Part shown: in pieces, positions 35,122 through 42,378 of the stretch | Layout: each line of letters opens with the position of its first letter | Position numbering within the stretch: position 1 is the first letter of the stretch | Translations under genes and position numbers: made by a program | Notes under the pieces: model-generated | The model's input: the letters and a program-made list of their open reading frames with translations, nothing else | Told to the model about the DNA's origin: nothing | The model's database searches: none | Assembly (NCBI RefSeq): GCF_000717715.1 | Contig: NZ_JOAI01000033.1 | Coordinates: 33,638-97,637, forward strand | Length of the DNA stretch: 64,000 nt | Reading direction: 5' to 3' | DNA from: Streptomyces sp. NRRL B-24484 | GTDB taxonomy: Bacteria > Actinomycetota > Actinomycetes > Streptomycetales > Streptomycetaceae

Positions 35122-36708
35122 ATGACCGACCCCGCCACCCCCGACGCCGCGGCGCTGCCCGCGTCCGTTCGGGCGATCGCCGACGGCTACGCCTTCACCG
35201 GACCCGCACTCGACCTCGGCGCCGCGGTCGACGGCGCCACCGCGTACCCCGGGGCGCAGGTGCGCGTCCCGCTCGGCGTGCTCAACCGGCACGGACTCGT
35301 CGCCGGCGCCACCGGCACCGGCAAGACCAAGACCCTCCAGCTGATCGCCGAACAGCTCTCCGCCCAGGGCGTCCCGGTCTTCCTCGCCGACGTCAAGGGC
35401 GACGTCTCCGGCATCGCCGCCCCCGGCACGCCGGGCGAGCGGATCGCCGCGCGCGCCGCCGAGGTCGGCCAGCCGTGGACGCCGCAGGGCTGCCCGGCGG
35501 AGTTCTACGCCCTCGGCGGGCAGGGCACCGGCATCCCCGTCCGGGCCACCCTCACCAGCTTCGGCCCGCTGCTGCTCGCCAAGGTGCTGGAGCTCAACGA
35601 GACCCAGGAGGCCTCGCTCGGCCTGGTCTTCCACTACGCCGACCGCGCGGGCCTGGAGCTCTACGACCTCAAGGACCTCTCGGCCGTCATCGGCTTCCTC
35701 ACCTCCCCGGAGGGCAAGGAGGAGCTCAAGGGCATCGGCGGGCTGTCCGCCGCCACCGCCGGGGTGATCCTCCGTTCGCTGACCGTGCTCGACAACGAGG
35801 GCGCCGGGGCGTTCTTCGGCGAGCCCGAGTTCGACACCGCCGACCTGCTGCGCACCACGGCGGACGGGCGGGGGACGGTCTCCGTGCTGGAGCTCCCCGC
35901 GGTGCAGGACCGGCCGCGGCTCTTCTCCACCTTCCTGATGTGGCTGCTCGCCGACCTGTACCAGGAGCTGCCGGAGGTCGGCGACCTCGACCGGCCCAAG
36001 CTGGTCTTCTTCTTCGACGAGGCGCACCTGCTCTTCGAGGACGCCTCCAAGGCCTTCCTGGAGGCCATCACCCGGACCGTCCGGCTGATCCGCTCGAAGG
36101 GCGTCGGCATCTTCTTCGTCACCCAGACGCCGAAGGACGTCCCCGCCGACGTGCTGGCCCAGCTCGGCAACCGGGTGCAGCACGCGCTGCGGGCCTTCAC
36201 CCCGGACGACGCCAAGGCGCTCAAGGCCACCGTCTCGACCTTCCCGCGGTCCCCGTACGACCTCGCCGAGGTGCTCACCGGGCTGGGCACCGGCGAGGCG
36301 GTGGTCACGGTGCTGTCCGAGCGGGGCGCGCCGACACCGGTCGCGCCGACCCGGCTGCGGGCGCCGCAGTCGCTGATGGGGCCGCTGGAGCCGGCCGCCC
36401 TGCGGGCCGCGGTGGACGGCTCGTCGCTGGCGCCGCGCTACCGCGATGCGATCGACCGGGAGTCCGCGTACGAGAAGCTCGCCGCCCGGCCGGCCGTCCG
36501 CACGGAGGAGCCGGCCCGGCCGGAGGCCCGCGAGCGGCCCGCACCGGCGGAGCGGCACCGGCCGGAGGCGGCGGACCAGGAGGAGGGCGGGCTGATCGGG
36601 TCGCTGCTGCGCAGCCCGGCGCTGAAGTCCTTCGCCCGCTCGGCCGGCACCCAGCTCGGCCGCGAGATCACCCGGAGCATCTTCGGCACCTCGCGGCGCC
36701 GCCGGTAG
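35122..36708 (+). CDS. HerA-like ATPase, DUF853 family
   Basis: A 528-aa P-loop ATPase of the bacterial HerA/YjgR group. Walker A is GATGTGKTKTLQLIAE, Walker B is LVFFFDEAHLLFEDASKAFL, and sensor-like FVTQTPKDVPADVLAQLGNR follows. An Arg/Glu/Pro spacer leads to a C-terminal RSAGTQLGREITRSIFGTSRR tail typical of the family. These proteins are thought to move along DNA or remodel complexes. There is no NurA nuclease partner. ATG 35122 follows GGGAG by nine bases. An in-frame ATG lies at 35077. Confidence 0.9.
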   Translation: MTDPATPDAAALPASVRAIADGYAFTGPALDLGAAVDGATAYPGAQVRVPLGVLNRHGLVAGATGTGKTKTLQLIAEQLSAQGVPVFLADVKGDVSGIAAPGTPGERIAARAAEVGQPWTPQGCPAEFYALGGQGTGIPVRATLTSFGPLLLAKVLELNETQEASLGLVFHYADRAGLELYDLKDLSAVIGFLTSPEGKEELKGIGGLSAATAGVILRSLTVLDNEGAGAFFGEPEFDTADLLRTTADGRGTVSVLELPAVQDRPRLFSTFLMWLLADLYQELPEVGDLDRPKLVFFFDEAHLLFEDASKAFLEAITRTVRLIRSKGVGIFFVTQTPKDVPADVLAQLGNRVQHALRAFTPDDAKALKATVSTFPRSPYDLAEVLTGLGTGEAVVTVLSERGAPTPVAPTRLRAPQSLMGPLEPAALRAAVDGSSLAPRYRDAIDRESAYEKLAARPAVRTEEPARPEARERPAPAERHRPEAADQEEGGLIGSLLRSPALKSFARSAGTQLGREITRSIFGTSRRRR

Positions 36709-36757
36709 GGCGTTCCTCCGGCGGTGACGGGTGCCGCCGTGCGCCCCTGACCGTCCC

Positions 36758-37924
36758 TCACGGGAGGAGTGCGGCGCCGATGCGGTCCAGCGAGGAGAGG
36801 CGCATCAGGCCGTAGTGGTAGAACTCGACCTCGGGCACGCCCAGCTCGCGCAGGACGGCGATCTTGGCGGCCAGGTTCGCCGGGCCGTCGCAGTCCTCGG
36901 CCATCGGGCGGAGGATCACCGCCATCGCCTCCGGGCGGACGCCGTGCAGGGCGAAGGCGGCGACCTTCTCGCGGACGGCCTCCGGGGTGCGGGCGTAGCC
37001 GAGGGTCTCGATCTGGTGGGTGGCGCCCGCCAGTGACGGGAGGTCGATGCCGGAGAGCCAGCCCCTGCCGGGCCCGGCGCCGTCCATGAAGGTCAGCCGC
37101 ATGCCGCCGGCGGCGGCCGTCGCGGCGAGTTCGGCGGCGAGCGTGGTGACGGTGCCGGTGGCCGCGTCCAGGTAGGCGGCGAGGGCGCCGCCGGCGAACT
37201 CGTCCAGGGCGGCCGGTGCGGCGGCCCGCTTCTCGTCGGCGAGCCGGGCGCGCAGCTCGTCCCGGACGGCGGCGCGGACCTCCTCGGCGGGGACGCCGGC
37301 GGCGGAGGCCGCGGCCAGGCAGTGCGGGCAGAAGCAGATGCCGAGCAGGGCCTCCGCGACGGGCCCGAGGTCCTCGAAGTAGCGCTCGTGGTGGTAGCCG
37401 TGGCGCAGGCCGTGGAAGTGCAGGGACTCGGCGCGGACCGCGTCCACGCCGTACCGGCCGAGGTCCTCGACCAGGGTGCGGGCGTACTCGCGGACCTCGG
37501 GGTTGGCCGGGCAGAGCTCGGTGAGGTGGCGGTCGCCGAAGGCGTTGGCGGGGGAGCAGTCCGGGTGCTGGAAGCCGAGCCGGTCGTTGTGGCAGAAGAC
37601 CGTCCAGGCGTGCAGCCTGAGGCCGCGCCGGCCCGCCTCGGCGGCGGCCTCGGCGAACGGGTCGCGGTCGCCGATCGCGGTGGACGGCGCCGGGACGAGG
37701 CGCCGGCCGGCCCAGCGCGCCGGGTCGGGACGGAAGTACGCGGCGCCCGGTTCGAGGTAGCGGACCACCCGGCGGGGGTTGTGCGGGAAGACGTCGCGGG
37801 CCTCGTGGTAGACCGAGGCGAGGGTCAGGCCGCCCACGCCGGCCCGGTCGGTAAGGTGGCCGAAGAAGGTGTCGGCGCCCTCGTCCAGCAGGTCGGTGGC
37901 GAAGGCGAGGACGGACGACTCCAC
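36758..37924 (-). CDS. TIM-barrel glycosyl-hydrolase-like protein, function unknown
   Basis: A 388-aa protein without signal peptide. It has a barrel-like succession of strands: GLTLASVYHEARDVFPHNP, LRLHAWTVFCHNDRLGFQHP, YGVDAVRAESLHFHGLRHGY, GICFCPHCL (a Cys-x-x-Cys-like pair) and RLTFMDGAGPGRGW. The Glu of VRAESLHFH could be catalytic. It resembles hypothetical actinobacterial proteins rather than a defined CAZy family. The GTG at 37924 (VESSVLAFATDLL) starts at the conserved part. The frame is open to 37993. Confidence 0.7.
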   Translation of the reverse strand: MESSVLAFATDLLDEGADTFFGHLTDRAGVGGLTLASVYHEARDVFPHNPRRVVRYLEPGAAYFRPDPARWAGRRLVPAPSTAIGDRDPFAEAAAEAGRRGLRLHAWTVFCHNDRLGFQHPDCSPANAFGDRHLTELCPANPEVREYARTLVEDLGRYGVDAVRAESLHFHGLRHGYHHERYFEDLGPVAEALLGICFCPHCLAAASAAGVPAEEVRAAVRDELRARLADEKRAAAPAALDEFAGGALAAYLDAATGTVTTLAAELAATAAAGGMRLTFMDGAGPGRGWLSGIDLPSLAGATHQIETLGYARTPEAVREKVAAFALHGVRPEAMAVILRPMAEDCDGPANLAAKIAVLRELGVPEVEFYHYGLMRLSSLDRIGAALLP

Positions 37925-38051
37925 GGGGCGGCTCCGGGGCAGGCTGTGCGGGTGCGGCGGGTGCGTCCTCCACGCTAGCCCGGCACCCGGCATTGGTCTA
38001 TACCTGATGGGTCGTGGCGGACCCGGCGAGCGAGAGCGGGCGAGGACGGCA

Positions 38052-38918
38052 ATGGCGCCGGTGTACCGGGACTACGACCACGACGAGCTCGCGCGCGAGT
38101 ACTCGCCGAGCAGCTGCGTCGAGGACATCGCGGTCGAGCTGGCCGCCTACACGGCGCTCAGCCGGGACGCGTACGGGGCGCTGGAGGTCCGCCGCGACCT
38201 GCGGTACGGCCCGGCGGAGCCCGAGCTGCTCGACTTCTTCCCGCCCCGTTGCCCCGTCCCGGACGGCGGGGCCCCGCTGCACGTCTTCGTGCACGGCGGG
38301 TACTGGCAGGAGCTGGACAAGGCCGACTCCGTGTTCGCCGCACCCGGCTTCACCGCGCGCGGTACCGCCTACGCCGCCGTCGGCTACGGGCTGGCCCCGC
38401 ACTGGCCGCTGGACGCGATCGTCGACCAGGTCCGCCGGGCGGTGCACTGGCTGCTCGACCACGCCGAGGAGCTCGGCGTCGACCCGGGCCGCGTCCAGCT
38501 CAGCGGCAGCTCGGCCGGTGCGCACCTGGCCGCCATGGCCCTGCTCGGACCGGCCGCCCCGAGCGGCCGCCGGGTCTCCGGCGCGGTGCTGCTCAGCGGC
38601 ATCTACGACCTGGAGCCGATCGCCCTCACCTACGTCAACGACGCGCTCGGCCTGGACGCCGCGGCGGCCCGCCGCAACAGCCCGCTGCACCTGCTCGCCG
38701 ACCGCCCGGCCCTGCCGCCGCTGCTGCTCGTCCGCGGCGAGCACGAGACCGCCGAGTTCGGACGCCAGCAGGAGGAGTTCGCGGCCGCCGCCCGCCTGGC
38801 CGGGGCCGCGGTGGAGACGGCGGTCGCCGCCGGACGCAACCACTTCGACCTGCCGCTCGACCTGGGCCGCGCCGACACCCCGCTCGGCGCGGCGGTGGCG
38901 GCGCAGTCGGCTGCCTAG
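38052..38918 (+). CDS. alpha/beta hydrolase, kynurenine-formamidase-like
   Basis: A 288-aa esterase of the HSL/kynurenine formamidase group. The oxyanion motif is VFVHGGYWQELDK, the nucleophile elbow is LSGSSAGAHLAAMAL (Ser), and the catalytic His lies in AGRNHFDLPLDLG. The N terminus MAPVYRDYDHDELAREYSP matches formamidases. N-formylkynurenine is a possible substrate, but no tryptophan-catabolism genes are near. It is followed by the YbhB gene 52 bases on. ATG 38052 follows GAGGA. Confidence 0.85.
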   Translation: MAPVYRDYDHDELAREYSPSSCVEDIAVELAAYTALSRDAYGALEVRRDLRYGPAEPELLDFFPPRCPVPDGGAPLHVFVHGGYWQELDKADSVFAAPGFTARGTAYAAVGYGLAPHWPLDAIVDQVRRAVHWLLDHAEELGVDPGRVQLSGSSAGAHLAAMALLGPAAPSGRRVSGAVLLSGIYDLEPIALTYVNDALGLDAAAARRNSPLHLLADRPALPPLLLVRGEHETAEFGRQQEEFAAAARLAGAAVETAVAAGRNHFDLPLDLGRADTPLGAAVAAQSAA

Positions 38919-38970
38919 ACTTCCGTCGTACCGCCACCCGCAGTGCGACGAAGGAGAAGGTGCCCGGCCC

Positions 38971-39489
38971 ATGACGAACCGTCCGCCGCTGCCCTACGAA
39001 TTCCTGCCGAAGGTCCCGGCCTTCGAGCTGACCAGCCGTGACCTCACCGAGGGCGCCGTGATGCCGGACGCGCACGTGCACGCGCTCGGCAACGAGTCGC
39101 CGCAGCTCGCCTGGTCCGGCTTCCCCGCCGAGACCCGCGGCTTCGCGGTCACCTGCTACGACCCGGACGCGCCCACCGGCAGCGGCTGGTGGCACTGGCT
39201 GGCCCTCGACCTGCCCGTCGGCACCACCGAGCTGGCCCGCGGCGCCGGCGCCTCCGACGCCGCGCTGCCCGGCGACGCCTTCCACGCCCGCAACGACTTC
39301 CCCGGCCACAAGTACGACGGCGCCGCCCCGCCGCCCGGCCCGGCGCACCGCTACGTCTTCGCCGTGCACGCGCTGGACGTGCCCTCGCTCGGGCTCACCC
39401 CGGACACCACGGCCGCCGCGGTCGGCTTCAACATCACCTTCCACACCGTGGCCCGCGCGCTGCTGACCGTGGAGTACGCGAGCAGCTGA
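38971..39489 (+). CDS. YbhB/YbcL (PEBP, Raf-kinase-inhibitor-like) protein
   Basis: A 172-aa phosphatidylethanolamine-binding-fold protein. The anion-binding pocket motif is CYDPDAPTGSGWWHWLALDL, and the end FNITFHTVARALLTVEY matches the family. It is cytoplasmic with unknown function. The ATG follows AAGGAGAAGG. It is probably cotranscribed with the hydrolase upstream. Confidence 0.9.
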   Translation: MTNRPPLPYEFLPKVPAFELTSRDLTEGAVMPDAHVHALGNESPQLAWSGFPAETRGFAVTCYDPDAPTGSGWWHWLALDLPVGTTELARGAGASDAALPGDAFHARNDFPGHKYDGAAPPPGPAHRYVFAVHALDVPSLGLTPDTTAAAVGFNITFHTVARALLTVEYASS

Positions 39490-39575
39490 GCCGCCGTCCG
39501 GCCGGGCCGCCCCCGCGGAGGGAGCGGTCCGGCCGTGCGTTTGTGCCCGGCGCCTTACGGGCGCACCGTGGAGGC

Positions 39576-39842
39576 ATGGACCGCGCCGCGGTGGACTCCA
39601 GCTGCCTGCGCTCGGTCGGCCACGACGCCGACCGGCGGGTGCTGGAGATCGAGTTCGCGGCCGGGACGGTTTACCAGTACCGCGGCGTCCCCGCGGAGGC
39701 GGTCGCCGGGCTGCTCGCGGCGGACAGCCTCGGCCGGTTCTTCAACCGGGAGATCCGCAACCGCTACCCGTACCGCCGGGTCAGCCCTGCGCCTGCTTCG
39801 CGGACTGCGCCGCCTTGGCGGCCTTCTTCGCCTCCTGCTTGA
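39576..39842 (+). CDS. KTSC-domain protein
   Basis: 88 aa. The KTSC fold is seen in VDSSCLRSVGHDADRRVLE, EFAAGTVYQYRGVPAEAVA and GRFFNREIRNRYPYRRV. KTSC domains are small beta-rich modules with no defined activity, often linked to RNA or plasmid functions. The domain ends near residue 68. The last 20 residues are encoded antisense to the end of the next gene (62-base tail-to-tail overlap). GGAGG sits very close to the ATG, which is atypical. Confidence 0.72.
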   Translation: MDRAAVDSSCLRSVGHDADRRVLEIEFAAGTVYQYRGVPAEAVAGLLAADSLGRFFNREIRNRYPYRRVSPAPASRTAPPWRPSSPPA

Positions 39843-40383
39843 ACGCGCGCACCTTCACCAGCGACTCCGGCCCGGTGATGTCCGCGACCGAGCGGAAGGA
39901 CCCCTCCTCGCCGTATGCGCCGGCCGCCTCGCGCCAGCCCTCGGGGGCGACCCCGTACTGCTTGCCGAGCAGGGCGAGGAAGATCTGCGCCTTCTGCTTG
40001 CCGAAGCCGGGCAGCTCGTTCAGCCGCTTCAGCAGCTCGCGGCCGTTCGGTGCGTCCCGCCAGACCGCCTCGGCGTCGCCGTCGTAGTGCTCGACCAGGT
40101 ACTGGCAGAGCTGCTGCACCCGGTTGGCCATCGAGCCCGGGTAGCGGTGCACGGCGGGCTTCTCGGACAGCAGGGCGGCGAACTCCTCCGGGTCGGCGGC
40201 GGCGATCCGGTGCGCGTCCAGGTCGTCGGCGCCGAGCCGCTGCGCGATCGTCCACGGGCCGGTGAACGCCCACTCCATCGGGATCTGCTGGTCCAGCAGC
40301 ATGCCGGTGAGCGCGGCGAGCGGGCTGCGGCCGAGCAGCTCGTCGGCCTCCGGCTGCTGCGCGAGGTGGACGGTGGTGCTCAT
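39781..40383 (-). CDS. HhH-GPD superfamily base-excision repair protein (TIGR03252-like)
   Basis: A 200-aa DNA-glycosylase-like protein. It opens with LLGRSPLAALTGMLLDQQIPM. It has LKRLNELPGFGKQKAQIFLA (the helix-hairpin-helix with the Gly-x-Gly turn) and then the family's GPESLVKVRAFKQEAKKA tail rich in Lys/Ala. The equivalent of the HhH-GPD catalytic Asp is not obvious in this subfamily, so activity is unproven. ATG 40383 is chosen because homologues begin MSTTVHLAQ-like. Its last 62 bases overlap the KTSC gene. Confidence 0.85.
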   Translation of the reverse strand: MSTTVHLAQQPEADELLGRSPLAALTGMLLDQQIPMEWAFTGPWTIAQRLGADDLDAHRIAAADPEEFAALLSEKPAVHRYPGSMANRVQQLCQYLVEHYDGDAEAVWRDAPNGRELLKRLNELPGFGKQKAQIFLALLGKQYGVAPEGWREAAGAYGEEGSFRSVADITGPESLVKVRAFKQEAKKAAKAAQSAKQAQG

Positions 40384-40701
40384 CGGGGCGGCCCCAGGGA
40401 TGTGCGGAGGGACGGTCGGGCCCCTCATCGTCGCAGCCCCGCCGCGGCCGCCGTCCGCAACACGCCACCGCGCAGGAGGGGGCGGCGCACCGGGGCGGCG
40501 TCGCGGCTGACGGCGGATCGGGATTTCCGATGACCACCGAGTAGAGATGTCAGCCGGTGTCATAATTCATTCCGCGAACCTCAAATAATGCTCAGAGAAT
40601 CGTGCCGAATTCAGGCCCGGGGTTACGGAATCAGGATTTCCGGGCTACCTTCCTGCGGGTGTGCGGCCGACCCCCGCCGCACCGGAGAGGCAGCAACGAC
40701 G
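40384..40701. other. divergent regulatory region
   Basis: This lies between the HhH-GPD gene (minus) and the permease (plus). The section 40560-40650 is clearly AT-richer than its surroundings (CATAATTCATTCCGCGAACC and AAATAATGCTC), as expected for promoters. I see no defined operator. Confidence 0.5.
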
Positions 40702-42138
40702 ATGAGCCCGGACACCACGACGCGCTCGAGCCGGCCCGCCGGGGCCGCCCCCGCCACCCCACCGGGTGCCGCCGGGGACGGCCACCTGAAGGCCGGACTG
40801 AAGAACCGCCACCTGTCGATGATCGCCATCGGCGGTGTCATCGGAGCCGGCCTGTTCGTCGGCTCCGGCGCCGGCATCGCCGCCACCGGACCCGGCATCC
40901 TGCTCTCGTACACCCTGGCCGGCGCGCTGGTCGTCATGGTGATGCGGATGCTCGGCGAGATGGCCGCGGCCGACCCGCAGAGCGGGTCCTTCTCCGCGTA
41001 CGCGGACCGCGCGCTCGGCCGCTGGGCCGGCTTCACCATCGGCTGGCTGTACTGGTTCTTCTGGGTCGTCGTGCTGGCCGTGGAGGCCACCGCCGGCGCG
41101 AAGATCCTGCACAACTGGGTCCCGGGCGTGCCGCAGTGGGGCTTCGCCCTGCTGGTGATGGCCGTGCTGACCGCCACCAACCTGTTCTCGGTCTCGTCCT
41201 ACGGCGAGTTCGAGTTCTGGTTCGCCGGCATCAAGGTGGTCGCCATCGCGGCCTTCCTGGTGGTCGGCGGCCTCGCGGTCTTCGGCGTGCTGCCGGACAC
41301 CACCGCGGTCGGCACGTCCAACCTGCTCGACCACGGCGGCTTCCTGCCGAACGGCATCGGCGCCGTCTTCAGCGGCATGCTGACCGTCGTCTTCGCCTTC
41401 ATGGGCAGCGAGATCGTCACCCTGGCCGCCGGCGAGTCGCCCGACCCGGCCCGCGCCGTGACCAGGGCCACCAACAGCGTGATCTGGCGCATCGGCGTCT
41501 TCTACCTGGGCTCCATCGCCATCGTCGTCACCCTGCTGCCCTGGGACTCCGCGGAGGTCCTGGACAGCCCGTACGTGGCGGTGCTCAAGCACGTCGGCAT
41601 CCCCGGGGCCGCCCCGCTGATGGACCTCATCGTGCTCACCGCGGTGCTGTCCTGCCTGAACTCCGGCCTCTACACGGCGTCCCGGATGGCGTTCTCGCTC
41701 GGGCAGCGCGGTGACGCGCCGAAGGCCTTCGCCAAGGTCACCGGCCGAGGCGTGCCGCTCACCGCGATCCTCGCCTCGGTGGTCTTCGGATTCGTCGCGG
41801 TGTTCTTCAACTACGAGTTCCCGGACACCGTCTTCAAGTTCCTGCTGAATTCCTCCGGTGCCGTCGCGCTCTTCGTCTGGCTCGTGATCAGCGTCTCCCA
41901 GCTCCGTATGCGGAGGATCATCGAGCGGGAATCCCCGGAGAAGCTCACCGTCCGGATGTGGCTCTTCCCGTACCTCACCTGGGCCACGATCGGAATGATC
42001 GCCTTCGTGGTGGCGTACATGTTCACCACCCACGACGGTCGGATGCAGATGGTGCTGTCGCTGGTCGCCGCCGCGGTGGCGCTGGTCGCCGCACAGGTGG
42101 TGCACCGCCGCAAGGCGGCGGTTGACACGTCCTCCTGA
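40702..42138 (+). CDS. amino acid permease (GabP/ProY-like APC transporter)
   Basis: A 478-aa transporter with 12 predicted helices. The APC signatures are visible: LKNRHLSMIAIGGVIGAGLF with the helix-1 break, GEMAAADPQSGSFSAYADRA, FMGSEIVTLAAGESPDPARA and LNSGLYTASRMAFSLGQRGD. The likely substrate is a neutral amino acid or GABA, taken up with protons. It is a single gene ending in a long hairpin terminator. ATG 40702 lies after an acidic spacer with GGAGAGG at 40683. Confidence 0.88.
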   Translation: MSPDTTTRSSRPAGAAPATPPGAAGDGHLKAGLKNRHLSMIAIGGVIGAGLFVGSGAGIAATGPGILLSYTLAGALVVMVMRMLGEMAAADPQSGSFSAYADRALGRWAGFTIGWLYWFFWVVVLAVEATAGAKILHNWVPGVPQWGFALLVMAVLTATNLFSVSSYGEFEFWFAGIKVVAIAAFLVVGGLAVFGVLPDTTAVGTSNLLDHGGFLPNGIGAVFSGMLTVVFAFMGSEIVTLAAGESPDPARAVTRATNSVIWRIGVFYLGSIAIVVTLLPWDSAEVLDSPYVAVLKHVGIPGAAPLMDLIVLTAVLSCLNSGLYTASRMAFSLGQRGDAPKAFAKVTGRGVPLTAILASVVFGFVAVFFNYEFPDTVFKFLLNSSGAVALFVWLVISVSQLRMRRIIERESPEKLTVRMWLFPYLTWATIGMIAFVVAYMFTTHDGRMQMVLSLVAAAVALVAAQVVHRRKAAVDTSS

Positions 42139-42231
42139 CGGTCCATCGAACACTTCCGCGATTGCGCCGGGCGGGCGACAGGCGGCCTGTCGCCGCCGCA
42201 GGAGCTCCCGCGCGGACCGCACGATGAACCG

Positions 42232-42291
42232 ACGAGCAGATGGTCGGCCCCGGCCGGTACTCCCCGTACCGGTCGGGGCCGACCTGCTCGT
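42232..42291 (+). terminator. long imperfect terminator hairpin after the permease
   Basis: A 19-base stem (GGTCGGCCCCG, CCGGTAC and complement, one mismatch) around TCCCC, extended by ACGAGCA/TGCTCGT across a 3-base bulge. It lies about 95 bases past the permease stop. Confidence 0.75.
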
Positions 42292-42378
42292 CCGTGCGGT
42301 CCCGCCGCGCCGCCGACCGCGGCCGCCGGACCGCGCGCCACGCGCATCGCAGGCTGACGGCGGGTCGCAGGAGGCTCC

